Assembly: GCA_013407085.1 (NCBI GenBank)
Contig: JACCGJ010026004.1
Location: 42,536-106,535 of the forward strand
Source of the DNA: Atriophallophorus winterbourni
Taxonomy: Eukaryota; Platyhelminthes; Trematoda; Plagiorchiida; Microphallidae
Direction: 5' to 3'
DNA length: 64,000 nucleotides
In this document: piece by piece, positions 10,779 through 19,285 of the stretch
Layout: every line of letters starts with the position of its first letter
How positions within the stretch are numbered: the stretch's first letter is position 1
Program-made: the position numbers and the translations under genes
The notes under the pieces: generated by a model
The model's input: the letters and a program-made list of their open reading frames with translations, nothing else
What the model was told of the DNA's origin: nothing
Databases searched by the model: none

Positions 10779-13700
10779 GTAAGTTATTTATTTCTATATT
10801 TGCACACAGGCTTCTCGATCACCGGTTGAAAATGGCGATCAAAGTGATCCAAAATCGTCCAGTGATGTAGAAGGCAAACGTAAGCGTTCTACTTCCCGAT
10901 CCCCAAAGCGTGAACGGTCTACTGAACGCGACAGCAAGCGTGAACGGTCTACTGAACGCGACAGCAAGCGCTCTCCGCGTCGCCGTTCGCGTTCACCTCA
11001 GTCAAAACAAAGTGTTAGCGAAGAACCAGCTGATTGGGAAAACAGTTCCGAAGTGTTTCTTGATACGTACAACTCTGATTTAAGTTTGATTATTGAACCC
11101 GACGGTTATACCGCGAAGCCACGAACCAACGGTGGGTTTTCCAGTATGTGGGCAGGTGTTCGTGCTAATCATGGAGTTATTGGTGGCAAGGTATGATGAT
11201 TGTTATTCATTTCTTGTAGTCATTTTATGAAGTCAAATGCTTGAAACACCTTTCCGTCGTGAACAGAGATTCATTAGCCGGCGGTGCCACTCATGTGGTT
11301 CGCATTGGTTGGTCCACCGAAGAGGCTGGTTTTACTCTGGGCGAGGAGCCTAATTCATTTGGTTATGGTGGCACTGCTAAAAAGTCGTGTGATAATAAAT
11401 TTACCGATTATGGTTGCAAGTTTGGTGAAGGTGACATAGTCGGTGCATACTTGGTATGTTTCAATTGTTATACTATTGCTTTAAGGAATGGTTGGACTCT
11501 GAGGCTGTTATGCGCTTCTGTGTCAACGGCGTGGATCAAGGTGAATGCTTTCGAGTCCAAAAGTCCAGTTTGGGCGAAAACATAGCGTTGTTTCCTCATA
11601 TCTACGTGAAAAATGTAGAATTTACTGTCAACTTTGGTCAAAATAACCAAGCTGCATGGTTTCCACCTTGCATTCCCGATGGTGAGTGATAGTTGCACAG
11701 GTTTTTACCATGTTGGTAATTCATCATCATTATGAAGCACATGTCTGGAGACAGACAAAGTGCCAAGCAGGAAAAGTAAATGAGCAACCGAAATATGCAA
11801 AACAAGTGCGCTAAAAGCAGCTTGTTTTTGTAGTTTCACTGCATGCATACAGTATATCCAGTATAAGTCTCGTGAAATCGGCTGTTGCTTTCTAACAAAT
11901 GCAGATTTTGTGAGACATTGTCAAAATGTGATTACCGTGTAATGTCGATAGGCCTATATATGTATTTATCATATCACAAGTCTGATCCTGGCAGTGTCAC
12001 ACAGTTAAACAGCTTACAGGCTAAGGTACTGTCAGGTTGGTCAAGCCTATATAGATATGAAAAATTAATTTCAAATAGCAGTCAGACCGCATCACATTCA
12101 CGTTAACGTAGTCCGCCAATTGACATGATCGTCATTCAGCTGAACATTTAAGGTGATCTTCCGTGTTTGCGGCAAGCAACTTCAAAATTCCTATAGGCAT
12201 TTGAGGTGTTTGCTATCCTGGTGGATAAGGCAGCGAGCCTTTGAGTTCTCCGCTTTATGGGATAACCTCTGGTTCTGGCAGTCATTGCAAACGCGAAATA
12301 CTTCGACGGCTGATCGCCACACTGTTCCATCAAGATCCGTATTGTCATATCTGATTTGGCGATACTCGATGACCATCTTTGTTATGCAGCTTTGCACTTG
12401 TTCCGGTGCATTGCTCATATAATAGTCAAGTGTAAACAAAATATTGCTATTTGTTTTGCGTGTGTTCTGGCATTGGGCTGAAATTTCAAACCTTATCCAG
12501 TAAATGTGCTGCGCCATCACAGACTGTTCATGGGTTGTCTGGCTCTAGACAAAAATAGCTGACTCCGACGTTTTTCAAGCAGCTCAGTAGCGGTGGTAAA
12601 TAAATGTATCAGTTTGCTGCGCAATACATAAGTACTACTACATCTTTACATTTTAGTATTAGTTGCAACCTAGTACTCGATTGCAGGTGCTCTATTAATC
12701 AACAGTCATCTACATAAACGGGTATCTTTATATCGACTTATTGCATGTAGCTAGCCTGATCCCCATTAAACTAGCGGTTTCTTTGTTTACTTCACCAAAA
12801 ATTCATTTAGCCATTCGGAAATAAATCGGTAGAAAATTAAAGTGTTGAAAGAAATAAGCCTAGTTTCATTTCGGTTATTTTCAGATGATCCATTAACTTG
12901 GCAAATGGTCAACAACATCGACCCATCATTTAAAGTTCATGGGCGGAAACCTCCGGCATCGAAAAGTGAATGTGAAGTTATCATGATGGTTGGTCTACCG
13001 GGTTCAGGCAAGAGTTATTATGCCGAACAACTTTGCAAAGCGAATCCTGAGAAACAATACAATGTTTTGGGTACAAACTTAATTTTGGATAAAATGAAGG
13101 TTAGTATCTTTCCTGGAACATTTTATTTAAGTGTGTATTTTCTAATCTACTTTTATTCATTATAGGTGTTACATTTGAGTCGTCAGCGTAATTATCATGG
13201 ACGTTGGAATGTGCTGATACAAGAAGCAACAGACTGTCTGAATGCTTTGTTCGCTATTGCATCTAAACGAAGACGTAATTATATCTTGGACCAGGTTTGT
13301 GATCCATTCATTGTGTTCATATGCATTTTCATACATTCAATATGTACAATAGTGCTCTTTAACCTTGTCAACTTGGTACTGTAATATTTTCGTAATCTAC
13401 ATCGTCTTACATAGTGTTGTAAGTTCTACAACCATCAGTCCAACAGTCATACATGTTTATTTTTCAGAAGGATATCTTTTTCTAGAAAGCAGCATGGCTA
13501 CCTTATTAAATTTTGAACCCTCTAGACGTTTAGAAATTTGCTACAATTAATTTTCATTACATTCATCCACTAAATTTGGACGCAGATTCTATTTAAAGCG
13601 CTTTTCTTATGTCGTATCTTGAAGCAATTATCCGCAAGTTATGCTTTTATTTTCTTGGAAATTCACTCCGTTGGCTGGCTCAACATGGATACTCCGAACC

Positions 13701-16700
13701 GTTTCCAAACACTCCTTGTGTGTGTAATCGCTCGTGGAACTACTGACGCGGAACATCCAATTGTGCAACTCAAATGTTTTTGATCTGTTTTGCTGAAACC
13801 GTACACTTAATCGCACAGACAAATGTCTATCCGTCTGCACAGCGTCGTAAAATGCGTCCGTTTGAGGGCTTCAAAAGAAAAGCCGTTGTTATCGTACCTA
13901 CAGATGAAGAATTCAGGCGCCGCATTGCCCAACGGGAAAAAGAGGAGGGCAAAGAAGTGCCTGAGACGGCCGTACTTGAAATGAAAGGTAGTTGTTCTAC
14001 TCTGCCCTGCGTGCGTGTGTGTTAATTAAACCCCACACAATCTCCTTGGTTCGTAATAGTAGATTGTTTCGATGTACACTGGTTTTTTCAGCTGTTGGAC
14101 TTTTGTTCTGCTTGCAGATACCTCTGAATATTTCGCGATGCTTCCGTTTTTACTCTTATTTAAGCATTTGTGGTCTTCACATATTTGCTTCGTTACGTCG
14201 TGTTCTACAGTAAATTGTGCGATTGAAGAATGTGAATTGTTTCATTTTAGATGGTGCAAGTTTATCCCATCCTTCAGACACCTACCCGTTTTTGTTTTTC
14301 TATTGAGAAAGTGTCATCTCGTGTTCTAACGTATCATATGGTTTTCTCCTTAAGCTAATTTCGGGATCCCCAAAGCCATTTCTGATGATCCTGATAGCGT
14401 ATTCGATGAAGTGTTGTTCACTGAATTAGAAGCTGGTCCAGCGATGGATTTGGTTCGTACCTATAACGAAGAGGGTCAAGCCAGTCGCCCGCCACCAGAA
14501 AAGCGTCAGCGGTGGAGTAACAGTCGGGATCGCAATGATTCGCGCAGTCGGAGTGACCGTGGTGGCGATTTCGGTCGAGGTAGACGCGATGACTTTAGGC
14601 GATCTCCAAATCGACGTGATGATCGTGGACGAAGAGATTACAGGTACGCTTGGTTTAGTTACCTTGCTTGTCTTGATGTGATAGCCTGCTCTCGAATTTG
14701 CCCACATTACATCTCTACACCTCGAAGATTGCATCACGTCTACATCAAATATTGATGTTTTTACAAAATAATTCTTATGTTAAAAAAGTAACTAGTTAGG
14801 CTACATTTGTCAGATGTAAAATCTAGATCCACTTGTTCAACACCTCGTACTCGGTGTATGCATTAATTTAAAACAAATGATGGTGAGCCGATAAATATTT
14901 GTCAATGCAAAAAAAACAAAAAGAAAATACACAAAAGGGATGCTCACTACATAAAGACAGGATGCAATAAAAACTAATGAATCAGCTGTAAATAATTAGC
15001 ATGTTCTCAATGCGTCGGAAGACCTATCTCACCCCTGCTTTGGAAACCCTAACGTGATTTTAGGCAACGAAATAAAATAATTCGCTGAAGTTAGCCCAAC
15101 CAAATCTTTCAAGGCTAAACCGCATGACAGACATTTCCACCTGCACTATAATTACCAAAAAAGTTCACGAGTTGATATTTATCTGGATGTTGCCCATTAG
15201 TTTTATCCGTCAATGAATGAAAGCACAAGCCTGATCCAGGCAAAGTGCCGTACAGTCAGAGACTGCTAAGATACTGTCAGGTTGCCAAGGCCTAGACAGA
15301 TATGAGAAAGAAAATTGTACGTCAATATCCAGAAAAAGTAGCAATGCAATATTAACGTTGACCCTTTGTGGCCATTAATTTAGCACCCTTGTAAGCTTCA
15401 ACTAAATGGTGCACATTTGTATTTCCACGCATAAGCAGTGAAAATCCGGATTTTTGAACTCTAAAGTTGTGCTCGTGTTATTTTGCTTACTGTATGCTTC
15501 AATAATGACTTCAATACGAATTATTTTTCTCGTTTCAGAGGTGGTTATAATGCTTCACGTGACCGCAGTCGCGACCGCTATGACCGAGGTAAGGACTAGT
15601 CCATCGAGGTGTTTCGAAAATTTTTATCGGTTACCACTAATGTTTATATATCCGCACTTAGGTCGTGACCAAGATGCTTACAGCCGTTCTCCAAACGATC
15701 GTTTCCGAGGTTCCGAAGGTCGTTTTCCTGGACCCCGTGGCGGATTTCGTGGGATGGGTCCACGGGGTGGATTCGGTGCTCCCTTTGGAGGCCCGCCATA
15801 TGGTGCTCCTGGTGGTATGCCGCCGATGCGACGAGGCGGCCGAGGTGGCGGTCAAATGCCTGACGCCATGGGTCGGGGATATGGTTTCGAAGGTGCGCCC
15901 CCCGAAGCTCGTGGTCCAAGAGGCCGCGGGGGCAGTGAAGTTAGTAGTTTCCGTCCTGGTGACATGGACACTCCTTATGCCGTTGATTCAATGTATGGAT
16001 CTGCTCCCCCTGGCCGGTACGACGCGATGCCTGACAGTTCAGGCGCACAGCAAGGTAATTTGAACATTGTCAAGCGTTCATTGATTTTACGCGATGTGAA
16101 AGTATCGATTGAAATTAAAACGGGCAATCTGATACAACCAAATTTGAGTAGTTTGAAATTGCTTCCCGCGTTTCTGTTCTGTTATAATATATAAGCGTTT
16201 CTTCGCAGAACTCTATATATATTTACGAGCCACTGAATTGTTCACACAATTTAGTTTGATCCTGCTGGTATGCCCTCTGAACAGTTTTTCCAACTACATC
16301 GTTATGGACCCGGTTGTCTCTATCACATCTTCACTTTTATAAATTGTTAAGCGATAATTTTGGCAGGCCACATCCCGCACCTGCAATTCTTTTGTCAACG
16401 ATTACGTCTCGCAAACGTTCCGTGGTAGTGTTGCATTAGACATCTTGGAGTGTTTGCTTAGCCTCGAGTGGAGTGACTAGGAAAGCTTGTTCTGATGCAT
16501 GGTAGTGAAAACCGCAAGGAAGCTGTCGTGCTGATGTTCTACTCCTTGACTAAATTTGAATGAATGCCTGTTTCGTTCGAGGTGTAGGGACATCCCATTT
16601 TGATCGTGCTTACTATTCTATAAAATCTGTAGCTGTTCAAGCCCCTCAGCTTTCCCCATCTTGTTTTTATTTTTATTATAGCAGTTAAGGATCCGGTTCA

Positions 16701-18902
16701 TGCTACCGGTGTAGCGCTGACCCTGACGATAATCACAATCGTCCACTGTATTGCAGACGGACAGTTTATCGCTATTTTCTTATCGCTTTGCTCGGCCCAA
16801 AGCTTGTAGATTTTACATGTGTCGTGATTGCCACTGTTTGACTCTGACAAAAGTATCTCAATATGTACGAGAACTGACATCAAAACGGTTGTTTTCGCTA
16901 GTGGTATATGTGCTTCGCATGATAGCGATGGATGAATCGATGGTCAAATAACACGTAAATGTTCTGACGGGTACTGATACTTCATTCATCTGCGTAGAAT
17001 TCGTCCACTGCACATCACTTCTCCCTCACGTCATATGAACTGGTGTAGTACGGAAAGCTCGGATAGTGTCTGCAATTTTTAATAAAGCGAACGAAAAGTG
17101 TGAGAATGAAATGACAACAGCAGGAGATCATTTTCGGCACATTTTATGTTATAATGGTAGAATAAAATGTTATGTTACGTTTGGAATCAGCTAGTCTTAC
17201 AGTCTCACGGTACTTTCAGGCCGATCTATTTATTGACTCATTCTATTTAAACTACTTTAACTTTTGCCTTATCAGGCGGCTATCGTGGTGGATTTGGTAC
17301 AGCGCCAGCTCGAGGAGCTTTTGGTGGTGCTCCTGATAGAGGGTTCGGACGGATGGGTGTTCGTGGAGGTCGTGGTAGTGGTGCCCCTTCAGACCGCAGC
17401 GTTGGCCCACCTGATCGTGGCGGTCGTGGTGCATCCTATGGTCCTGGGAAACGTGCTGGTGGCTCTTATTCGGAACAAGATGCTCCTGGTGGATATCCTA
17501 TGGCTAGCGGGCGTTCGCAGCAGTTCAATAACTATCCTCCTAGTGGTCCTTCAGATACCTTCAATTCTTCCGGTGTGGGTTATCCAGGAAACGTGGATCA
17601 ATCCAACAGAAAGCGTAGCGCTCCTTCGTCATTTACTACGCAACCTCCAAAATCGTCCGGCGGTTTTTCTGGTACATACCAACGAAATGATTATAATCAG
17701 CCAAGTTATTCTGCTGAACCTTACACGAACCCACCTAACCCATACCCGCCCGCGAGCTACACAAATCAAGAAGCATATGGAAGTTCCGCTGGAGCTGCCC
17801 GTGGTGCTCGTACTACGCGTGGTTCTGGTGCTATGCAAACAGGACAAAGTGGATATCCGACTGGAGATGGTTCAGCTGATATGCAATCAAGCGAAAGTGG
17901 CAGTCTCTATGCCTCAGGAACAGCTGCGATGTATGGAGACTCACGTGCAGCTGCTCAACCTCCACGGCAATCGCGTTTTGATTCAAAACCAACTGCTCCA
18001 ACACAATCGTATTCTAACTACACTCAAAGTGGTTACCAAGATGCGTATGGCGGGACTGCTGGCGCATACGGCGGTGATACAGCTGCACCTCAATCAAATG
18101 CTCCCAGACCCGGTCGCAGTCGTTTCGATGCTGCTCCCGTTTCTAGTGCTTCTCAATCCAATCAACCGACGCAGGCTGCGCAACAAACACAACAGATGGG
18201 AGTAAGTCATTATGTCATGATGCCATTTTCTGTTATTAGCAAGTTTCCTTGCTATGTAATAACCCATCCTTGCCCTGATTTTCTAACACTATGTTTTCAT
18301 TTCAGCAGCAACCTCAAACATATGGCTACGGATACCCTCCTCAGGGTTCGAAATCTGTTCCTAGTGCTACTTCACAAACTGCATCTCAACAAAGTTACAA
18401 TTATAACTATGGTTATCCTGCGGGATATGGTGCGTCTAGTTATGGTGCCCAAAGCAACCAACCGGCTGCAACAAATAGACCTGCCACTACCAGCGGAACA
18501 GCAATCAGTAGCGCTCCATCTTTGTACGCATCAGCCATTTCAGACAAAACACAAATGAATGTTACCCAAGCACCTGCTACGACAGCATCAGTGAACCCAA
18601 CTGCTTCTACGGCTGCCGCTTCCTACGCTTCGTATTATGGATATGGAGCCGCATCGATGCCCCCGACTACTCAGCCTCCACCTGCACAATACGGTTCCTG
18701 GCCACAGACTGGAGCCACTGCAAACATGGCCGCATCAGCAGCAGCGTATGCGAGTTACTATCCGGGTTATTCCGCTTATACTGGATACGCGGCTCCAACG
18801 GCACCGACTGCCATGCCGACCACACAAGCTTCAGCAACAACTACTCAACAACAACAACAACAAGCTATGCAAGCACAAGCGTATTACGGTTATCGTTCTT
18901 AA
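10554..18902 (+). CDS. hnRNP U-like nuclear RNA-binding protein, complete 12-exon gene
   Basis: Coding exons: 10554-10778, 10810-11190, 11220-11453, 11486-11681, 12885-13099, 13166-13294, 13819-13987, 14355-14643, 15539-15588, 15662-16054, 17276-18201, 18306-18902. All introns are GT-AG and the phases join to 3804 nt, or 1267 residues plus stop. Domain order is diagnostic of the hnRNP U/UL family: SAP DNA-binding motif (about 6-42), SR/RE-rich basic patch (98-138), SPRY (about 155-340), then a P-loop kinase-like domain with Walker A GLPGSGKS at 382-389 and the RRNYILDQ strand near 453-460. RGG/RS-rich sequence follows (about 560-800), then a Q/Y/S/A-rich tail to the end. Family members bind nascent RNA and scaffold DNA in the nucleus and act in splicing and chromatin organisation. 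At 1267 residues it is much longer than vertebrate hnRNP U (about 825), because of the C-terminal low-complexity tail. The start ATG sits in a good context (ccgccATG); Met6 is an alternative just before the SAP motif. Confidence 0.95.
10810..11190 (+). CDS. hnRNP U-like exon 2: SR-like basic patch and start of SPRY
   Basis: 127 codons, phase 0 to phase 0 (acceptor cacacAG, donor AAG|GTATGA). It contains a Lys/Arg/Ser/Glu-rich patch with a perfect tandem duplication of a 30-base unit ([10 protein letters not shown] twice, 10907-10966), then the start of the SPRY domain ([26 protein letters not shown]). Confidence 0.93.
11220..11453 (+). CDS. hnRNP U-like exon 3: SPRY core
   Basis: 78 codons, phase 0 to phase 0. 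Shows [17 protein letters not shown] and [10 protein letters not shown], then [16 protein letters not shown], matching the SPRY core of hnRNP U proteins. Acceptor ttgtAG, donor TTG|GTATGT. Confidence 0.93.
11486..11681 (+). CDS. hnRNP U-like exon 4: end of SPRY
   Basis: 196 nt, phase 0 to phase 1 (donor GATG|GTGAGT). [14 protein letters not shown] and [18 protein letters not shown] are the last SPRY strands. The acceptor is a less common AAG (ctttAAG) preceded by a possible branch point, TACTATT. The next exon lies 1.2 kb downstream. Confidence 0.9.
11965..12125 (+). repeat. Dispersed repeat A, copy 1 (hnRNP U-like intron 4)
   Basis: TCACAAGTCTGATCCTGGCA, then AAGGTACTGTCAGGTTGG and CCTATATAGATATGA. 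A diverged member of the ~200-bp family seen also at 15.2, 20.3, 23.2, 24.0 and 37.6 kb. Confidence 0.7.
12126..12884. other. Rest of hnRNP U-like intron 4
   Basis: Contains a 109-codon minus-strand frame (12,191-12,520) with a Cys pair, [20 protein letters not shown], of unknown origin. It may be a mobile-element fragment, but I cannot identify it. Nothing else is recognisable. Confidence 0.4.
12885..13099 (+). CDS. hnRNP U-like exon 5: P-loop (Walker A)
   Basis: 215 nt, phase 1 to phase 0. Contains [13 protein letters not shown] (Walker A), then [14 protein letters not shown], the strongly conserved start of the hnRNP U ATPase/polynucleotide-kinase-like domain. Acceptor tttcAG, donor AAG|GTTAGT. 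Confidence 0.95.
13166..13294 (+). CDS. hnRNP U-like exon 6: P-loop domain, Walker B-like strand
   Basis: 43 codons, phase 0 to phase 0. [20 protein letters not shown] ends in RRRNYILDQ, the hydrophobic strand plus Asp that follows the P-loop in this family. The intron upstream is only 66 bp. Confidence 0.94.
13819..13987 (+). CDS. hnRNP U-like exon 7: P-loop domain, C-terminal half
   Basis: 169 nt, phase 0 to phase 1. [20 protein letters not shown] and [15 protein letters not shown] match the lid region of the family, and it ends in AVLEMK(G). The acceptor is cacAG. The donor G|GTAGTT is weak but required by phase and homology. Confidence 0.92.
14355..14643 (+). CDS. hnRNP U-like exon 8: end of ATPase-like domain, RS/RGG start
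   Basis: 289 nt, phase 1 to phase 2. [20 protein letters not shown] precedes a strongly charged R/S/D/G stretch ([20 protein letters not shown]). The acceptor is AAG (ccttAAG); the donor is TACAG|GTACGC. Confidence 0.9.
15211..15400 (+). repeat. Dispersed repeat A, copy 2 (hnRNP U-like intron 8)
   Basis: AAGCCTGATCCAGGCAAAGT, GCCGTACAGTCAGAGACTGC, AAGATACTGTCAGGTTGCC, GCCTAGACAGATATGAGAAA. Good match to the family, with the downstream block ending in TTAGCACCCTTGTAAGC. Confidence 0.8.
15539..15588 (+). CDS. hnRNP U-like exon 9: 50-nt small exon
   Basis: Encodes [18 protein letters not shown], phase 2 to phase 1 (acceptor gtttcAG, donor CGAG|GTAAGG). Both neighbouring exons need exactly this phase, so this small exon is well supported. 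Skipping it would shift the frame. Confidence 0.88.
15662..16054 (+). CDS. hnRNP U-like exon 10: RGG/GG-rich region
   Basis: 393 nt, phase 1 to phase 1. Rich in Gly, Arg, Pro and Met ([39 protein letters not shown]). This is the RGG-box RNA-binding region typical of the C-terminus of hnRNP U proteins. The more GC-rich bias opens long false frames on both strands. Confidence 0.9.
16365..16740 (+). mobile_element. 5'-truncated RTE-like 3' end in hnRNP U-like intron 10
   Basis: Clearly related, with small gaps, to the 3' end of the RTE-like element at 31,440-31,800. Shared runs include CTTGGAGTGTTTGCTTA, TTCGAGGTGTAGG, TTTCCCCATCTT and ATGCTACCGGT. Only the non-coding tail and the last few codons remain. 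Same orientation as the host gene. Confidence 0.75.
17276..18201 (+). CDS. hnRNP U-like exon 11: RGG end and prion-like tail
   Basis: 926 nt, phase 1 to phase 0 (acceptor atcAG, donor GGA|GTAAGT). It begins [18 protein letters not shown] and runs into a disordered S/Y/G/Q/P-rich tail. Two related short motifs recur, [11 protein letters not shown] and [11 protein letters not shown], each followed by Q/S/Y-rich sequence. Confidence 0.88.
18306..18902 (+). CDS. hnRNP U-like exon 12: Q/Y/A-rich C-terminus and stop
   Basis: 199 codons including TAA. Tyr/Gly/Ala/Gln/Thr-rich and low-complexity ([25 protein letters not shown]), with a short poly-Gln run near the end (QQQQQQ at about 18846-18863), ending [10 protein letters not shown] tandem NAG acceptor (ttcAGcAG) could add or remove one Gln. 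Confidence 0.88.
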   Translation, partial: QQPQTYGYGYPPQGSKSVPSATSQTASQQSYNYNYGYPAGYGASSYGAQSNQPAATNRPATTSGTAISSAPSLYASAISDKTQMNVTQAPATTASVNPTASTAAASYASYYGYGAASMPPTTQPPPAQYGSWPQTGATANMAASAAAYASYYPGYSAYTGYAAPTAPTAMPTTQASATTTQQQQQQAMQAQAYYGYRS

Positions 18903-19039
18903 ATTCGTAGTTGTCCATTTAAATACCCATTGGCCTCATCGTGCTTTTTCATGTTTTTGTTGCACTTGACTCTCATTGATGTGCACAAATATAATTGTTG
19001 TATTATGAGTGTATTTTACAGCACATACAATCGTTTTCT

Positions 19040-19285
19040 TCACAACTTGTTTAAAGATCTGAAATAAATTGGTGGAGCGTCAGTCGTACCGCGCCATCCC
19101 ATCAATTGCCACTTGGTCAGATAAGAAGTCAAGTCGTTTTCAGGATCCCCTTGTTCGATACATATTCTGTTTTGTTCTTGTCGGAACTGTTCCCAACGTG
19201 CATCGTCTGCGGTTGATGTGAGAAATCTTGTTTCATTACCAATCGCTGCTTCCAAGCGTCGCAGATCACACCAGGTCCGATAATC
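19040..19285 (-). CDS. PKD last exon: C-terminal tail and stop
   Basis: 82 codons including TGA. Begins [20 protein letters not shown] (PKD: YQTWLDLRELEGKMGERY) and keeps DDARWEQF, a PKD tail signature. After that it diverges and ends FRSLNKL. Confidence 0.95.
   Translation of the reverse strand, partial: DYRTWCDLRRLEAAIGNETRFLTSTADDARWEQFRQEQNRICIEQGDPENDLTSYLTKWQLMGWRGTTDAPPIYFRSLNKL

Noticed and set aside
15644..15919. Antisense open frames across hnRNP U-like exon 10
   Set aside because: Caused by Gly/Arg/Pro-rich codons of the RGG region on the plus strand; no motif and no splice context.
17264..18205. 313-codon second frame overlapping hnRNP U-like exon 11
   Set aside because: Shadow frame. 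The other frame carries the family-typical RGG and S/Y/Q composition and has matching splice phases; this one is Leu/Val-rich, produced by repeated codons.
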